Source of the DNA: Neobacillus niacini NBRC 15566
Lineage (GTDB): Bacteria > Bacillota > Bacilli > Bacillales > Cytobacillaceae
Assembly (NCBI RefSeq): GCF_001591505.1
Contig: NZ_BCVA01000026.1
Coordinates: 1-64,000 of the forward strand
Length of the DNA: 64,000 bases
Reading direction: 5' to 3'
In this document: positions 33,853 to 41,962 of the stretch, in pieces
Layout: the number at the start of each line of letters is the position of its first letter
Numbering within the stretch: the stretch's first letter is position 1
Notes under the pieces: generated by a model
The model's input: only the letters and a program-made list of their open reading frames with translations
The model's database searches: none
What the model was told of the DNA's origin: nothing
Translations under genes and position numbers: made by a program

Positions 33853-34008
33853 ATGAAGATGAAACGGTTATTGATGATGTTGCTTTTAGGCTTTTCTCTT
33901 TTCAACATAACTGGTTGTGGAAGGGATGAGCCGCCTGAAGAAGGGGAAAAGCTTGAGGATGTAGAGGAAGAGGATGAAATTGGTGATGGCGAGGTTGATG
34001 ATGAATAG
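33853..34008 (+). CDS. Small acidic lipoprotein
   Basis: ATG 33853 lies ten bases after AAAAGGAGG. The 51-residue product has a basic start (MKMKR), a hydrophobic segment and a lipobox ITGC, so it should be a lipid-anchored surface protein. The mature part, GRDEPPEEGEKLEDV and onward, is about half Asp and Glu and probably disordered. The function is unknown; nearby the other unknown gene also has an acidic tail. Confidence 0.62.
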   Translation: MKMKRLLMMLLLGFSLFNITGCGRDEPPEEGEKLEDVEEEDEIGDGEVDDE

Positions 34009-34042
34009 GGTTAAACCCTATCGTCAGCACACCACATAATAG

Positions 34043-34070
34043 AAGGAGTGCCCTAATTCGGCACTCCTTT
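34043..34070. terminator. Bidirectional terminator
   Basis: GGAGTGCC and GGCACTCC pair around a 7-base loop, flanked by A and T residues, between converging genes. Confidence 0.8.
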
Positions 34071-34078
34071 GCTTTATC

Positions 34079-34999
34079 CTATGGCAGGATGTTTCCAGCG
34101 GCACGGTAGATTTCGTACCATTCTTCGCGTGTTAGATCGATTTCGCTTGCTTTACAACATTCCTTCAACCTGTCCACGTTCATTGTACCAATAACCGGCT
34201 GCATTTTGGCTGGATGGCGCAGCAGCCACGCAATCGCGATGGTGGTATTGCTCACTTCATACTTTGCGGCAATTTCATCGATTTTCTGATTTAATTCCGG
34301 AAACTTTTCATTGCCAAGGAACACACCCTCAAAGAAACCGTATTGGAAAGGTGACCACGGCTGGATGGTAATGTCGTTCAGTCTGCAAAAATCTAGCACA
34401 CTGCCATCACGGCTGATCGCTGATTCATTCACCATGTTTACATTGATTCCATTTGAAATCATGTTGGCGTTCGTGATGCTCAATTGCAGCTGGTTTGCAA
34501 CAATCGGCTGTTTCACATATTTCTGCAGCAGCTGAATTTGCATCGGGTTTTGGTTGGAAACTCCAAAGTGGCGTACTTTTCCTGAACGCTCAAGGATATC
34601 AAAAGCCTCTGCCACTTCCTCAGGCTCCATTAATGCATCCGGACGGTGCAAGAGCAATGTATCCAGGTATTCTGTATTCAGGCGTTTCAAAATGCCATCG
34701 ACGGAATGTAAAATATGTTCCTTTGAAAAATCAAACATTCCCTTGCGAATACCACATTTAGATTGCAGGATGATTTTCTCACGAATATCCGCATTCATTT
34801 GGATTGCTTCTGCGAAGATCTCCTCAGATTTTCCATCTCCGTATATATCAGCATGGTCGAAGAAATTTGCCCCTTGTTCTAGAGCTGTTTGAATAAAGGT
34901 TTCAGCTTCCTTCGTTTCTAATGATTTCATGCGCATGCAGCCGACGGCTACTACAGGCACTTCTAATGAACTAGTTCCTAGTTTAATTGTTCTCATCAT
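34079..34999 (-). CDS. Aldo/keto reductase, YdhF-like
   Basis: The start is ATG 34999, five to six bases after GGAGGT on the minus strand; the ORF's upstream ATG overlaps that site. The 306-residue protein has the AKR barrel with FFDHADIYGDGKSEE (Asp and Tyr), a Lys in LQSKCGI and His in LLLHRPDALM: the four catalytic residues. PVIGTMNVDRLKEC contacts NADP in this family. It resembles the E. coli YdhF group of NADPH-dependent reductases; the substrate is unknown. Confidence 0.85.
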   Translation of the reverse strand: MMRTIKLGTSSLEVPVVAVGCMRMKSLETKEAETFIQTALEQGANFFDHADIYGDGKSEEIFAEAIQMNADIREKIILQSKCGIRKGMFDFSKEHILHSVDGILKRLNTEYLDTLLLHRPDALMEPEEVAEAFDILERSGKVRHFGVSNQNPMQIQLLQKYVKQPIVANQLQLSITNANMISNGINVNMVNESAISRDGSVLDFCRLNDITIQPWSPFQYGFFEGVFLGNEKFPELNQKIDEIAAKYEVSNTTIAIAWLLRHPAKMQPVIGTMNVDRLKECCKASEIDLTREEWYEIYRAAGNILP

Positions 35000-35126
35000 C
35001 GTAACCTCCATTAAGGGAAATTTTTACTGCGATTCACCACTTCCTATTTTGACACATCTGCTGGTCAGTATCAAAAATTACAAATGATTGCTATTTTTCA
35101 CGTACTAGAGTCTAGCATTATTTAAG

Positions 35127-35135
35127 TGCTATAAT
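35127..35135 (+). promoter_or_regulatory. Extended -10 promoter of the two-component system
   Basis: TGCTATAATG has a TG element one base before TATAAT (35130-35135). Because transcription would start near 35142, the in-frame ATG at 35134 cannot be the start of the kinase. Confidence 0.6.
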
Positions 35136-35199
35136 GGATTATTCCTATTATTTCATTATTGAAAGGGTTTACTTGACTTCGTTTGGAAGGGAGGAAATC

Positions 35200-36990
35200 A
35201 TGCTTTTTTCATTACGAAACCGATTTCTGTTTATTTTTACATGTTTGCTGACGATTCCATTTGTCATTCTATCAATCATTATTCCTAGCTTTTTTACAAC
35301 TGAAATCCGCGAGCAGACACAAGAATTGACCATTGAAATGATGGATCAGTTTTCACTATATGTTGATTCCATCACTACCCAGGCAGAAGATTTGGGCAAA
35401 CAAGTCCTAGTTGATCAAACCACACAAGAATGGCTGAGGTTAAATAGACAGGGTGCAGAGAAGGATGAAATTGATTCATCGTTGAATCAGCTCAGACAGG
35501 ATCTATCCTCCATTATGATTAATAATTCTAATGCCATGTCCATTTCCGTGCTGCTTGATGATGGAACAGGGTCTTGGGGAAATCATTCAACCCTTCATGA
35601 AACGGAATGGTATCAAGATTATACCCAAAATAACCAGGACTATGTAAAATCACATTTTGATCCATTTCAACAAAGTCACGAAATGCAACAAAAGAAGATC
35701 AATAGCTATATTCTCCCCCTTATTGATACCAATACGATGATATCCTCAGGGGTCATAAAGGTGAATTTCCCTTCGGTTTTACTTGAAACCGCACTAAATA
35801 AAATAAATAACGGACAAAATGAGCATACCTATTTGTTAAATGAAAACGGGGAAAACGTTTTGTCAGGAAAGATTAAGACACCCAGTTCAATTCTGCAGCA
35901 AAGTTTGAAGCAAATTACTGCTAGCAATGACCAGGAAGGACTCATTGAGGCTGCTTATCAGAATGAAAGATATTTGGTTTTCTTTCAAAAGATGTCAGTT
36001 GGTGATTGGATCTTAGTTAGTGAAGTGACGGAGTCCGAATTATTTGCAAGGGTCAATCATTTGCAGCAGAGCCTTTTGCTAACAAGTGCCATCCTTTTTA
36101 TCATAACGATTATCGCTTCGTATTTTATGTCTAACACGATTACAAGCCCTTTAGGAAAACTCGCAAAAGCGATGAGATTCATCGAACGGGGAGATTTTTC
36201 AGGGGCCAAGCGGTTGCTGCCAGACAGCAAATATCAAAATAATGAAGTTGATTACCTTATTGATGTTACCAATCATACGATTTACAGATTACAGACCTTA
36301 ATTGAAACAGAATATGAAGCTAATTTACGCCGGAAGGATGCGGAATATAAAGCCTTATTACTACAGATTAATCCTCACTTTTTAAATAATACGCTTGAAA
36401 TTATAGGCAGTTTAGCACTTCAAGAGAAAAATAAAGAGGTCATGAATGTTAGCGTATATTTAGGGAAGATGTTGAGATATTCCTTAAATACAAAAAGCAA
36501 TATTGTTTCTTTACGTGAAGAATTAAACTATATCAAAAGTTACACGAACATCTTAAAGTTGAGATATGAGGATATGATTGACATTCATATGGATGTAGAC
36601 CCTGATACAGAAATGCTTCCTGTCATTAAGTTTATTTTGCAGCCACTCGTGGAGAATGCGGTGAAATATAGTTTCAGCGAAAAGACGTTTGCAGATATTT
36701 TTATTAAAGCTGAAAAGGTTGGAAGCCAGATCAACATATCCGTAGAAGACAAAGGCATAGGGATGTCAGAAGAGATGATTTCAACCTTACAGGAAACGGA
36801 TGAAACGATGGTGGCGTTGGAAAGTAAAGGCAACAGCATTGGTCTAAGAAACGTACTTGGACGATTGAAGCTTACGTATGGAAATGACTTTTCCTATCGC
36901 ATTGAATCTAAAAAAAATGAAGGCACTAAGATTACACTACTGATTGATATAAAAAGGGGGGATAGACAGGATGAAGGTGTTAATCGTTGA
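35200..36990 (+). CDS. YesM-type sensor histidine kinase
   Basis: The start is ATG 35200, behind GGGAGG. The 596-residue protein has a membrane helix (about 10-32), a large extracellular dCACHE-like region and a second helix (about 289-311). HAMP follows, then the His_kinase motif LLQINPHFLNN (His near 393) and an ATPase with PLVENAVKYS and EDKGIGMS. This is the YesM/LytS-like class that works with AraC-type response regulators to control ABC sugar importers. It overlaps the regulator gene by 20 bases. The fructan transport genes downstream point to sensing of an extracellular fructose-containing sugar. Confidence 0.9.
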   Translation: MLFSLRNRFLFIFTCLLTIPFVILSIIIPSFFTTEIREQTQELTIEMMDQFSLYVDSITTQAEDLGKQVLVDQTTQEWLRLNRQGAEKDEIDSSLNQLRQDLSSIMINNSNAMSISVLLDDGTGSWGNHSTLHETEWYQDYTQNNQDYVKSHFDPFQQSHEMQQKKINSYILPLIDTNTMISSGVIKVNFPSVLLETALNKINNGQNEHTYLLNENGENVLSGKIKTPSSILQQSLKQITASNDQEGLIEAAYQNERYLVFFQKMSVGDWILVSEVTESELFARVNHLQQSLLLTSAILFIITIIASYFMSNTITSPLGKLAKAMRFIERGDFSGAKRLLPDSKYQNNEVDYLIDVTNHTIYRLQTLIETEYEANLRRKDAEYKALLLQINPHFLNNTLEIIGSLALQEKNKEVMNVSVYLGKMLRYSLNTKSNIVSLREELNYIKSYTNILKLRYEDMIDIHMDVDPDTEMLPVIKFILQPLVENAVKYSFSEKTFADIFIKAEKVGSQINISVEDKGIGMSEEMISTLQETDETMVALESKGNSIGLRNVLGRLKLTYGNDFSYRIESKKNEGTKITLLIDIKRGDRQDEGVNR

Positions 36991-38542
36991 CGATGAAATT
37001 CAAATCCGAAAAGGTTTACGCTTAAAAGTGGACTGGGATGAAGAGGGATTTCAACTTGTAGAAGAGGCTTCCAATGGGGAAGAAGCTCTTGGAATACTCC
37101 AAACCAAAGCTATTGATGTAGTAATTACGGATATGAGAATGCCTATTATGGATGGGGTAGAGTTGGCAAAACGCTGTCACCAAGAGTTCTCTCATGTAAA
37201 AGTCATCGTTTTATCAGGTTATTCCGATTTTGATTATGTGCGGAATTCACTGCAACAAGGCGTTAAAGACTACCTACTGAAACCTGTGGCCCCTGATGAA
37301 TTAGTAGAAGCATTGAGAAAGATACGGAAAGAAGTAACGGATGAGAAAAGAAAACAAGCTGAAATCGCGCAAATGAGCCGCCTTGTTCATTCTCATTTAC
37401 AAGAATTGCAGGAACAATTTATTCTTCATTTAGCAAAAGAAGAAGTATTGCAGCTTCCGATTGTGACGGAAAGGCTGCAGCAGCTTCAGTTAGAAGAACT
37501 GGCAAATGAAAATGGAAAAGTACAGTTTATAACTGTGGAAATTAGAGAAAGCCATGGTTCCAATCGCCTCGAGGAACTAAGGCTGCCATTCCAGCTGTTG
37601 TGTAAGGAAATCGCCCAACAGCAGAAAACAGCTTATGTGTTTACAGACCCAAGTTATCCTAATATGGTTCAATTTTTAACGTTAATCGAGTCCAATTCTC
37701 CTTCAACTGACCAGTTTGTTCAGCACATTCAGGTTAACATTAACAAGTTATTAAAATTAGAAACTGTCATTGGTATTGGTGCGATTGTGAATGGTTTGTC
37801 AGAATATCGGAGCGGCTATATATCCAGTTTACTTGCATGGAGCCAAAGTCAACTTGGTTCGAAGTCACAGGTTATGGATCAATCGGCCGCAAGCGAAGAG
37901 TTTTTTGATTTCTCTCCGGATTTCGAGAAACGGATAACGAATTCAATCGAGAATCTCGATTTTACTGCCTTTAAAGATAATTTACAGATGGTTCTGGAAG
38001 GTCGTTCTGTTATGTCGTTTTCGTTTGCGGCCAACCAGGTGTTATTTATGTTAGGTTCATTAGCCAAAAAGTATGATGTCGAGACGAAGGACATACAAAA
38101 TACGATTTGGAATTGCCAACAAAACATTTGGAAGCTTTATTCTCAACATAAAGTGAAAGACGACTTGATTCAATTAGCGTCATTAATCATTGAAAAAGTT
38201 CGTCTTGCTCGTTTTTCCAATAAGAGGTTAATTGATAGTATCCGCCACTATTTGGACCAGCACTATGCAAGTGAAATATCGCTTACCACCTTGTCTAGTT
38301 TGTTTCACATTAACAGTGCCCATTTATCGGAAACCTTCAAACATCATGTCGGACAGAACTTCAGTGATTATCTCGTTACTCTGAGAATGGACAAGGCCAA
38401 ACAATTACTCAAAGATAAACAGTTGAAAATCATTGATGTCAGCAACTTAGTTGGTTTTTCAAATTCAGGCTATTTTAGTACGGTCTTTAAAAAGCACTTT
38501 GGACAAACTCCTGTTGAATTTCGTAACTCAATAGAGGGTTAG
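36971..38542 (+). CDS. YesN-type AraC-family response regulator
   Basis: The 523-residue protein has a receiver domain with VDDE and phospho-acceptor Asp54 in ITDMRMPIMDG, then a Lys-containing VKDYLLKPVAP. A long middle domain of unknown function (about 140-410) and a C-terminal AraC HTH pair (about 420-520, with TTLSSLFHINSAHLSETFK and VGFSNSGYFSTVFKKHFGQTP) complete it. Such regulators bind direct repeats in front of sugar ABC operons. A matching direct-repeat pair is seen at 39962-39998. Confidence 0.9.
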   Translation: MKVLIVDDEIQIRKGLRLKVDWDEEGFQLVEEASNGEEALGILQTKAIDVVITDMRMPIMDGVELAKRCHQEFSHVKVIVLSGYSDFDYVRNSLQQGVKDYLLKPVAPDELVEALRKIRKEVTDEKRKQAEIAQMSRLVHSHLQELQEQFILHLAKEEVLQLPIVTERLQQLQLEELANENGKVQFITVEIRESHGSNRLEELRLPFQLLCKEIAQQQKTAYVFTDPSYPNMVQFLTLIESNSPSTDQFVQHIQVNINKLLKLETVIGIGAIVNGLSEYRSGYISSLLAWSQSQLGSKSQVMDQSAASEEFFDFSPDFEKRITNSIENLDFTAFKDNLQMVLEGRSVMSFSFAANQVLFMLGSLAKKYDVETKDIQNTIWNCQQNIWKLYSQHKVKDDLIQLASLIIEKVRLARFSNKRLIDSIRHYLDQHYASEISLTTLSSLFHINSAHLSETFKHHVGQNFSDYLVTLRMDKAKQLLKDKQLKIIDVSNLVGFSNSGYFSTVFKKHFGQTPVEFRNSIEG

Positions 38543-38569
38543 GTCGATTTGAAGGGAGGGGCAGGTACG

Positions 38570-39883
38570 GTGAAGAAATGGATAGCGGTGATCCTTCTTA
38601 TTAGTTTTGCAGGTTTTGCTTTGTACTATTTTGTCCCACTTTCAAGTGAAAGTCCAGATAAAGAGAAACCAGCCCAGCAAATTGAGCTGACCTTTTTACG
38701 GAACTTAGGCAACCAAGCGTTTAATCAAGCCTATGAAGAGGTAATCGCAGCTTTTGAAGCACAGCACCCCGATATTAAAATTAATATGCAATCGATGCAC
38801 TGGGGAAATGAGTACGAATTAAGGCTGCGTACGGAACTGGCTGCAGGTAACCATCCCGATATTATGGCCATTGATAGTCCAAACCTCGCTCTTTATGCAA
38901 ATTCTGGTTCGCTTTTATCGATAGATTCTTATATGAAAGAGGAAGGGAATATTGGAGATATCCCTGAAGGAGTGTTAAAGGGTTTAACCTATAAGGATGA
39001 GATTTATCTTGCGCCCATTGTTGAATCCAGTATTGCCTTATTTTACAATATGAATCTTTTCAGGGAGGCAGGAATTCCCTTTCCATCAGGAGATCCGAAC
39101 CATCCGATGACATGGGATGAAGTACTGGAGATTGCAAAAAAATTAAACAATCCAGCAACAGGTGTCATAGGGATTGACCCTGCTCAAGGCTTCAATGTTG
39201 GAGAAGGACCTGCTTATTTTAAAATGCCGTTTCTATGGCAGTTCGGTGCAGAGGTCATTAGTCCTGATGGAACAACCGCAGAGGGGTTTATCAATTCGAA
39301 AGAAGCATTAGAAGCCTTGCAATTTTATCAAGATTTATATCGTAAGCATGGGGTTGCGGCAGTTGAAATGCCTCCGACTCCTTTTGAAACAGATAAGCTT
39401 GGGATGACGGTATTAGGTTCTTGGGCTTTATCCGAATTGGCACAAACTCCAGGTTTTATTTTAGGAGAAGATTTCGGGATTGCTCCGCTTCCGAAGGGTG
39501 ATTACCAGGTTGTGCCGAATGGCGGCTGGGCACTTGGGATTTCATCGAAAACCAAGTATCCGGAGGAAGCTTGGGAATTTGTAAAATTCGTCACAGGGTA
39601 TGAGGGTTCGAAAATCTTCGTCGACATCTCAGGTGATTTACCTGCGAGATACTCAGTAGCAAAAAACTTTCCTGAACTCAATGAATATCCAAAAAATATC
39701 TTTATCCAACAAGACCAAAATTACTCGAAAAGCCGGCCGGTAACCCCAGCCTATCCTGTTATCAGCCAAGCTGTTAAGGAGTTGTTTGAGGAAGTAGGTA
39801 AGAATGGAAAAGATGTTGAAATTGCAGCCAATGAAGCAGCGGAAAAGATTAATAATGGTTTAAGAGATATTAAAAAGCCCTAA
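38570..39883 (+). CDS. Membrane-anchored ABC-type sugar-binding protein, possible sensor partner
   Basis: GTG 38570 lies eight bases after AAGGGAGGGG, better than the TTG at 38549. The 437-residue protein has an N-terminal hydrophobic helix (AVILLISFAGFALYYF) without a lipobox Cys, then a family-1 (MalE-like) binding fold with IMAIDSPNLALYANSG and MTWDEVLEIAKKL. NGGWALGISSKTKYPEEAWEFVKF follows. It lies seven bases after the response regulator gene and is separated from the ABC importer by a terminator. The importer has its own binding protein. This one may therefore present sugar to the YesM kinase, by analogy with other binding-protein/kinase triads; transport is the alternative. Confidence 0.78.
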   Translation: MKKWIAVILLISFAGFALYYFVPLSSESPDKEKPAQQIELTFLRNLGNQAFNQAYEEVIAAFEAQHPDIKINMQSMHWGNEYELRLRTELAAGNHPDIMAIDSPNLALYANSGSLLSIDSYMKEEGNIGDIPEGVLKGLTYKDEIYLAPIVESSIALFYNMNLFREAGIPFPSGDPNHPMTWDEVLEIAKKLNNPATGVIGIDPAQGFNVGEGPAYFKMPFLWQFGAEVISPDGTTAEGFINSKEALEALQFYQDLYRKHGVAAVEMPPTPFETDKLGMTVLGSWALSELAQTPGFILGEDFGIAPLPKGDYQVVPNGGWALGISSKTKYPEEAWEFVKFVTGYEGSKIFVDISGDLPARYSVAKNFPELNEYPKNIFIQQDQNYSKSRPVTPAYPVISQAVKELFEEVGKNGKDVEIAANEAAEKINNGLRDIKKP

Positions 39884-39914
39884 AATCCTCTAGTTCACTA
39901 ACTAGAGGATTTTT
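39884..39914 (+). terminator. Terminator after the signalling genes
   Basis: AATCCTCTAGTT and AACTAGAGGATT pair around CACT and run into a T stretch. Confidence 0.92.
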
Positions 39915-39961
39915 CTATGTTTATATGAATGGATGTTGATTGAAAGCGATATCAAACTCCC

Positions 39962-39998
39962 AAAAATTTTAAACTGTGATAACCAAAAATATTAAACT
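39962..39998 (+). promoter_or_regulatory. Direct repeats, probable YesN-type operator
   Basis: AAAAATTTTAAACT (39962-39975) and AAAAATATTAAACT (39985-39998) differ at one base and start 23 bp apart, about two helical turns. AraC-type regulators bind such direct repeats upstream of the -35. They lie 80-115 bases before the importer genes. Confidence 0.5.
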
Positions 39999-40034
39999 CT
40001 TATTTCCAACCATTTTGTTATATTTAACCCAAGT

Positions 40035-40048
40035 TGAAAGTGCTTTCA
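40035..40048 (+). promoter_or_regulatory. cre-like operator of the importer operon
   Basis: TGAAAGTGCTTTCA fits the cre consensus except for TG in place of the central CG. It sits in an 18-bp near-palindrome (GTTGAAAG/CTTTCAAC). CcpA or another LacI-family repressor may bind. Confidence 0.55.
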
Positions 40049-40077
40049 ACGGATTATCTGGATAGGAGGGTAAGAGA

Positions 40078-41043
40078 GTGGAAGAACTAGTAAAAGCAGA
40101 GCAAGCCATGCCGGTTCATACAAGTAAACCGACCAAATTAAGCAGGAACCTACAATATATCAAAAAGAATTACATTCTTTATTTGCTTATTGCGCCTGCG
40201 GTGATTCTTACAATTATTTTTAAGTACATCCCCATATACGGGGCAACGATAGCCTTTAAGGATTTTAGTCCGATCCGGGGGATTACCGGAAGTGAGTGGG
40301 TAGGATTTAAACATTTTACAAGTTTCCTATCGTCACCAAATTTCATGGAAATCTTAATGAACACAATTAAATTAAGTTCTTTTGAACTGTTAATCGGTTT
40401 TCCGATTCCGATTATCTTGGCCTTGATGTTAAACCAGCTGAGAAAATCAAGTGTGAAAAAGAATATTCAATTAGCCCTTTATGCACCGCATTTCATATCC
40501 GTGGTTGTTGTTTCGGGAATGGTCTTTCTTTTTCTATCACCTGTGGGACCTATTAATGCAATGTTATCAACCTTTTTAGATAAGCCGATATCATTCATGT
40601 CGGATCCGGATTATTTTAGAACCATTTATATTTGGTCAGGAGTTTGGCAGGGAGCAGGATGGGCCTCTATTGTTTATGTAGCTGCACTTGCGAACGTTGA
40701 CCCGCAGCTTCATGAAGCAGCAACACTGGATGGGGCGTCACTCCTGCAACGAATCTGGCATATTGACCTTCCAACGCTTAAGCCTGTGATGGCGGTATTG
40801 TTCATCTTGGCTGCTGGCGGAATCATGGGAATTGGCTTTGAAAAAGCGTACCTGCTGCAAACACCAATGAATTCACCGTCATCAGAAATTATCGCCACCT
40901 ATGTTTATAAACGGGGTCTTCTGGCGGGGGATTACTCGTTTGCTACGGCCGTTGGATTATTTAATGCCGTTGTGAATGTCATTTTACTTGGAGTTGTCAA
41001 CCAAGTGGTTAAAAAACTAAACGAAGGCGAAGGTCTCGTCTAG
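40078..41043 (+). CDS. ABC sugar transporter permease, LplB-like
   Basis: The 321-residue membrane protein starts at GTG 40078 behind AGGAGGG. It has six predicted helices and the permease coupling loop EAATLDGASLLQRIWHIDLP. Together with the next gene it forms the two-permease channel of an LplABC/YtcP-type importer for oligosaccharides. No ATPase gene is present; such systems usually share the MsmX-type ATPase encoded elsewhere. Confidence 0.9.
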   Translation: MEELVKAEQAMPVHTSKPTKLSRNLQYIKKNYILYLLIAPAVILTIIFKYIPIYGATIAFKDFSPIRGITGSEWVGFKHFTSFLSSPNFMEILMNTIKLSSFELLIGFPIPIILALMLNQLRKSSVKKNIQLALYAPHFISVVVVSGMVFLFLSPVGPINAMLSTFLDKPISFMSDPDYFRTIYIWSGVWQGAGWASIVYVAALANVDPQLHEAATLDGASLLQRIWHIDLPTLKPVMAVLFILAAGGIMGIGFEKAYLLQTPMNSPSSEIIATYVYKRGLLAGDYSFATAVGLFNAVVNVILLGVVNQVVKKLNEGEGLV

Positions 41044-41058
41044 GGAAGGAGGAAAAGT

Positions 41059-41946
41059 ATGAATAACCAAATCAAACATCCAAAGGGCGACCGAATTCTG
41101 CTTCTAACCAATAATATTTTACTAACGATTATTGTCCTTGTCATAGTTGGACCTCTAATGTATGTATTCCTGTCGTCGTTCTTAGAACCGAATGCCATCA
41201 TACGAAAAGGGCTTTCGCTACATGCTTCTGATTGGTCATTAGAAGGCTATAAGCGACTCTTTACGGATGACACCATTGTGAGAGGATTTTTCAACTCACT
41301 TCTATATTCAACTGCCTTTACGATTGTGACTGTTGTGGTTTGTCTCTTTGCAGGATATACGTTATCTGTCGAAGGCTTGGTTGGTAAAAAAGTATTTATG
41401 ATTTTCTTCTTATTTACGATGTTTTTTGGAGGCGGCTTGATTCCAACTTATTTTGTTATTCGTGATTTAGGAATGCTGAATACGATTTGGGCGATTATCC
41501 TGCCAGGTGCAGTGAATGTCTGGTTTATTATTCTCGCTAGAACTTACTTTAAAGCGGTACCAAATGAGTTGAAGGAAGCGGCGCGAATCGATGGTGCATC
41601 CGATTTGAAAATTTTCTTTCGTATCATTTTACCTTTGTCGAAACCAATTATCTTTGTTCTAGCTTTATATGCCTTCATTGGACAATGGAACGCCTACTTC
41701 GACGCCATGATTTACCTTGATAGTCGAGAATTACATCCCTTGCAATTAGTATTACGTTCGATTCTCATTCAAAATGAGGTTCAGCCTGGAATGGTAGCGG
41801 ATGTAGAGGCTCGGAATGAGCTAATGAGAATTTCAGAAATGATTCGCTATTCCTCCATTGTGATTGCAAGTTTACCGTTATTGATTATGTATCCATTCTT
41901 CCAAAAGTATTTTGAAAAGGGAGTAATGGTTGGTTCATTAAAATAA
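41059..41946 (+). CDS. ABC sugar transporter permease, LplC/YtcP-like
   Basis: The 295-residue protein has six predicted membrane helices and the coupling loop EAARIDGASDLKIFFRIILP. It ends EKGVMVGSLK, as this carbohydrate permease subfamily (CUT1, YtcP) does. It lies 15 bases after the first permease behind GGAGG. It pairs with that protein and with the lipoprotein that follows. Confidence 0.9.
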   Translation: MNNQIKHPKGDRILLLTNNILLTIIVLVIVGPLMYVFLSSFLEPNAIIRKGLSLHASDWSLEGYKRLFTDDTIVRGFFNSLLYSTAFTIVTVVVCLFAGYTLSVEGLVGKKVFMIFFLFTMFFGGGLIPTYFVIRDLGMLNTIWAIILPGAVNVWFIILARTYFKAVPNELKEAARIDGASDLKIFFRIILPLSKPIIFVLALYAFIGQWNAYFDAMIYLDSRELHPLQLVLRSILIQNEVQPGMVADVEARNELMRISEMIRYSSIVIASLPLLIMYPFFQKYFEKGVMVGSLK

Positions 41947-41962
41947 AAAAAAGTGAGGGTTT

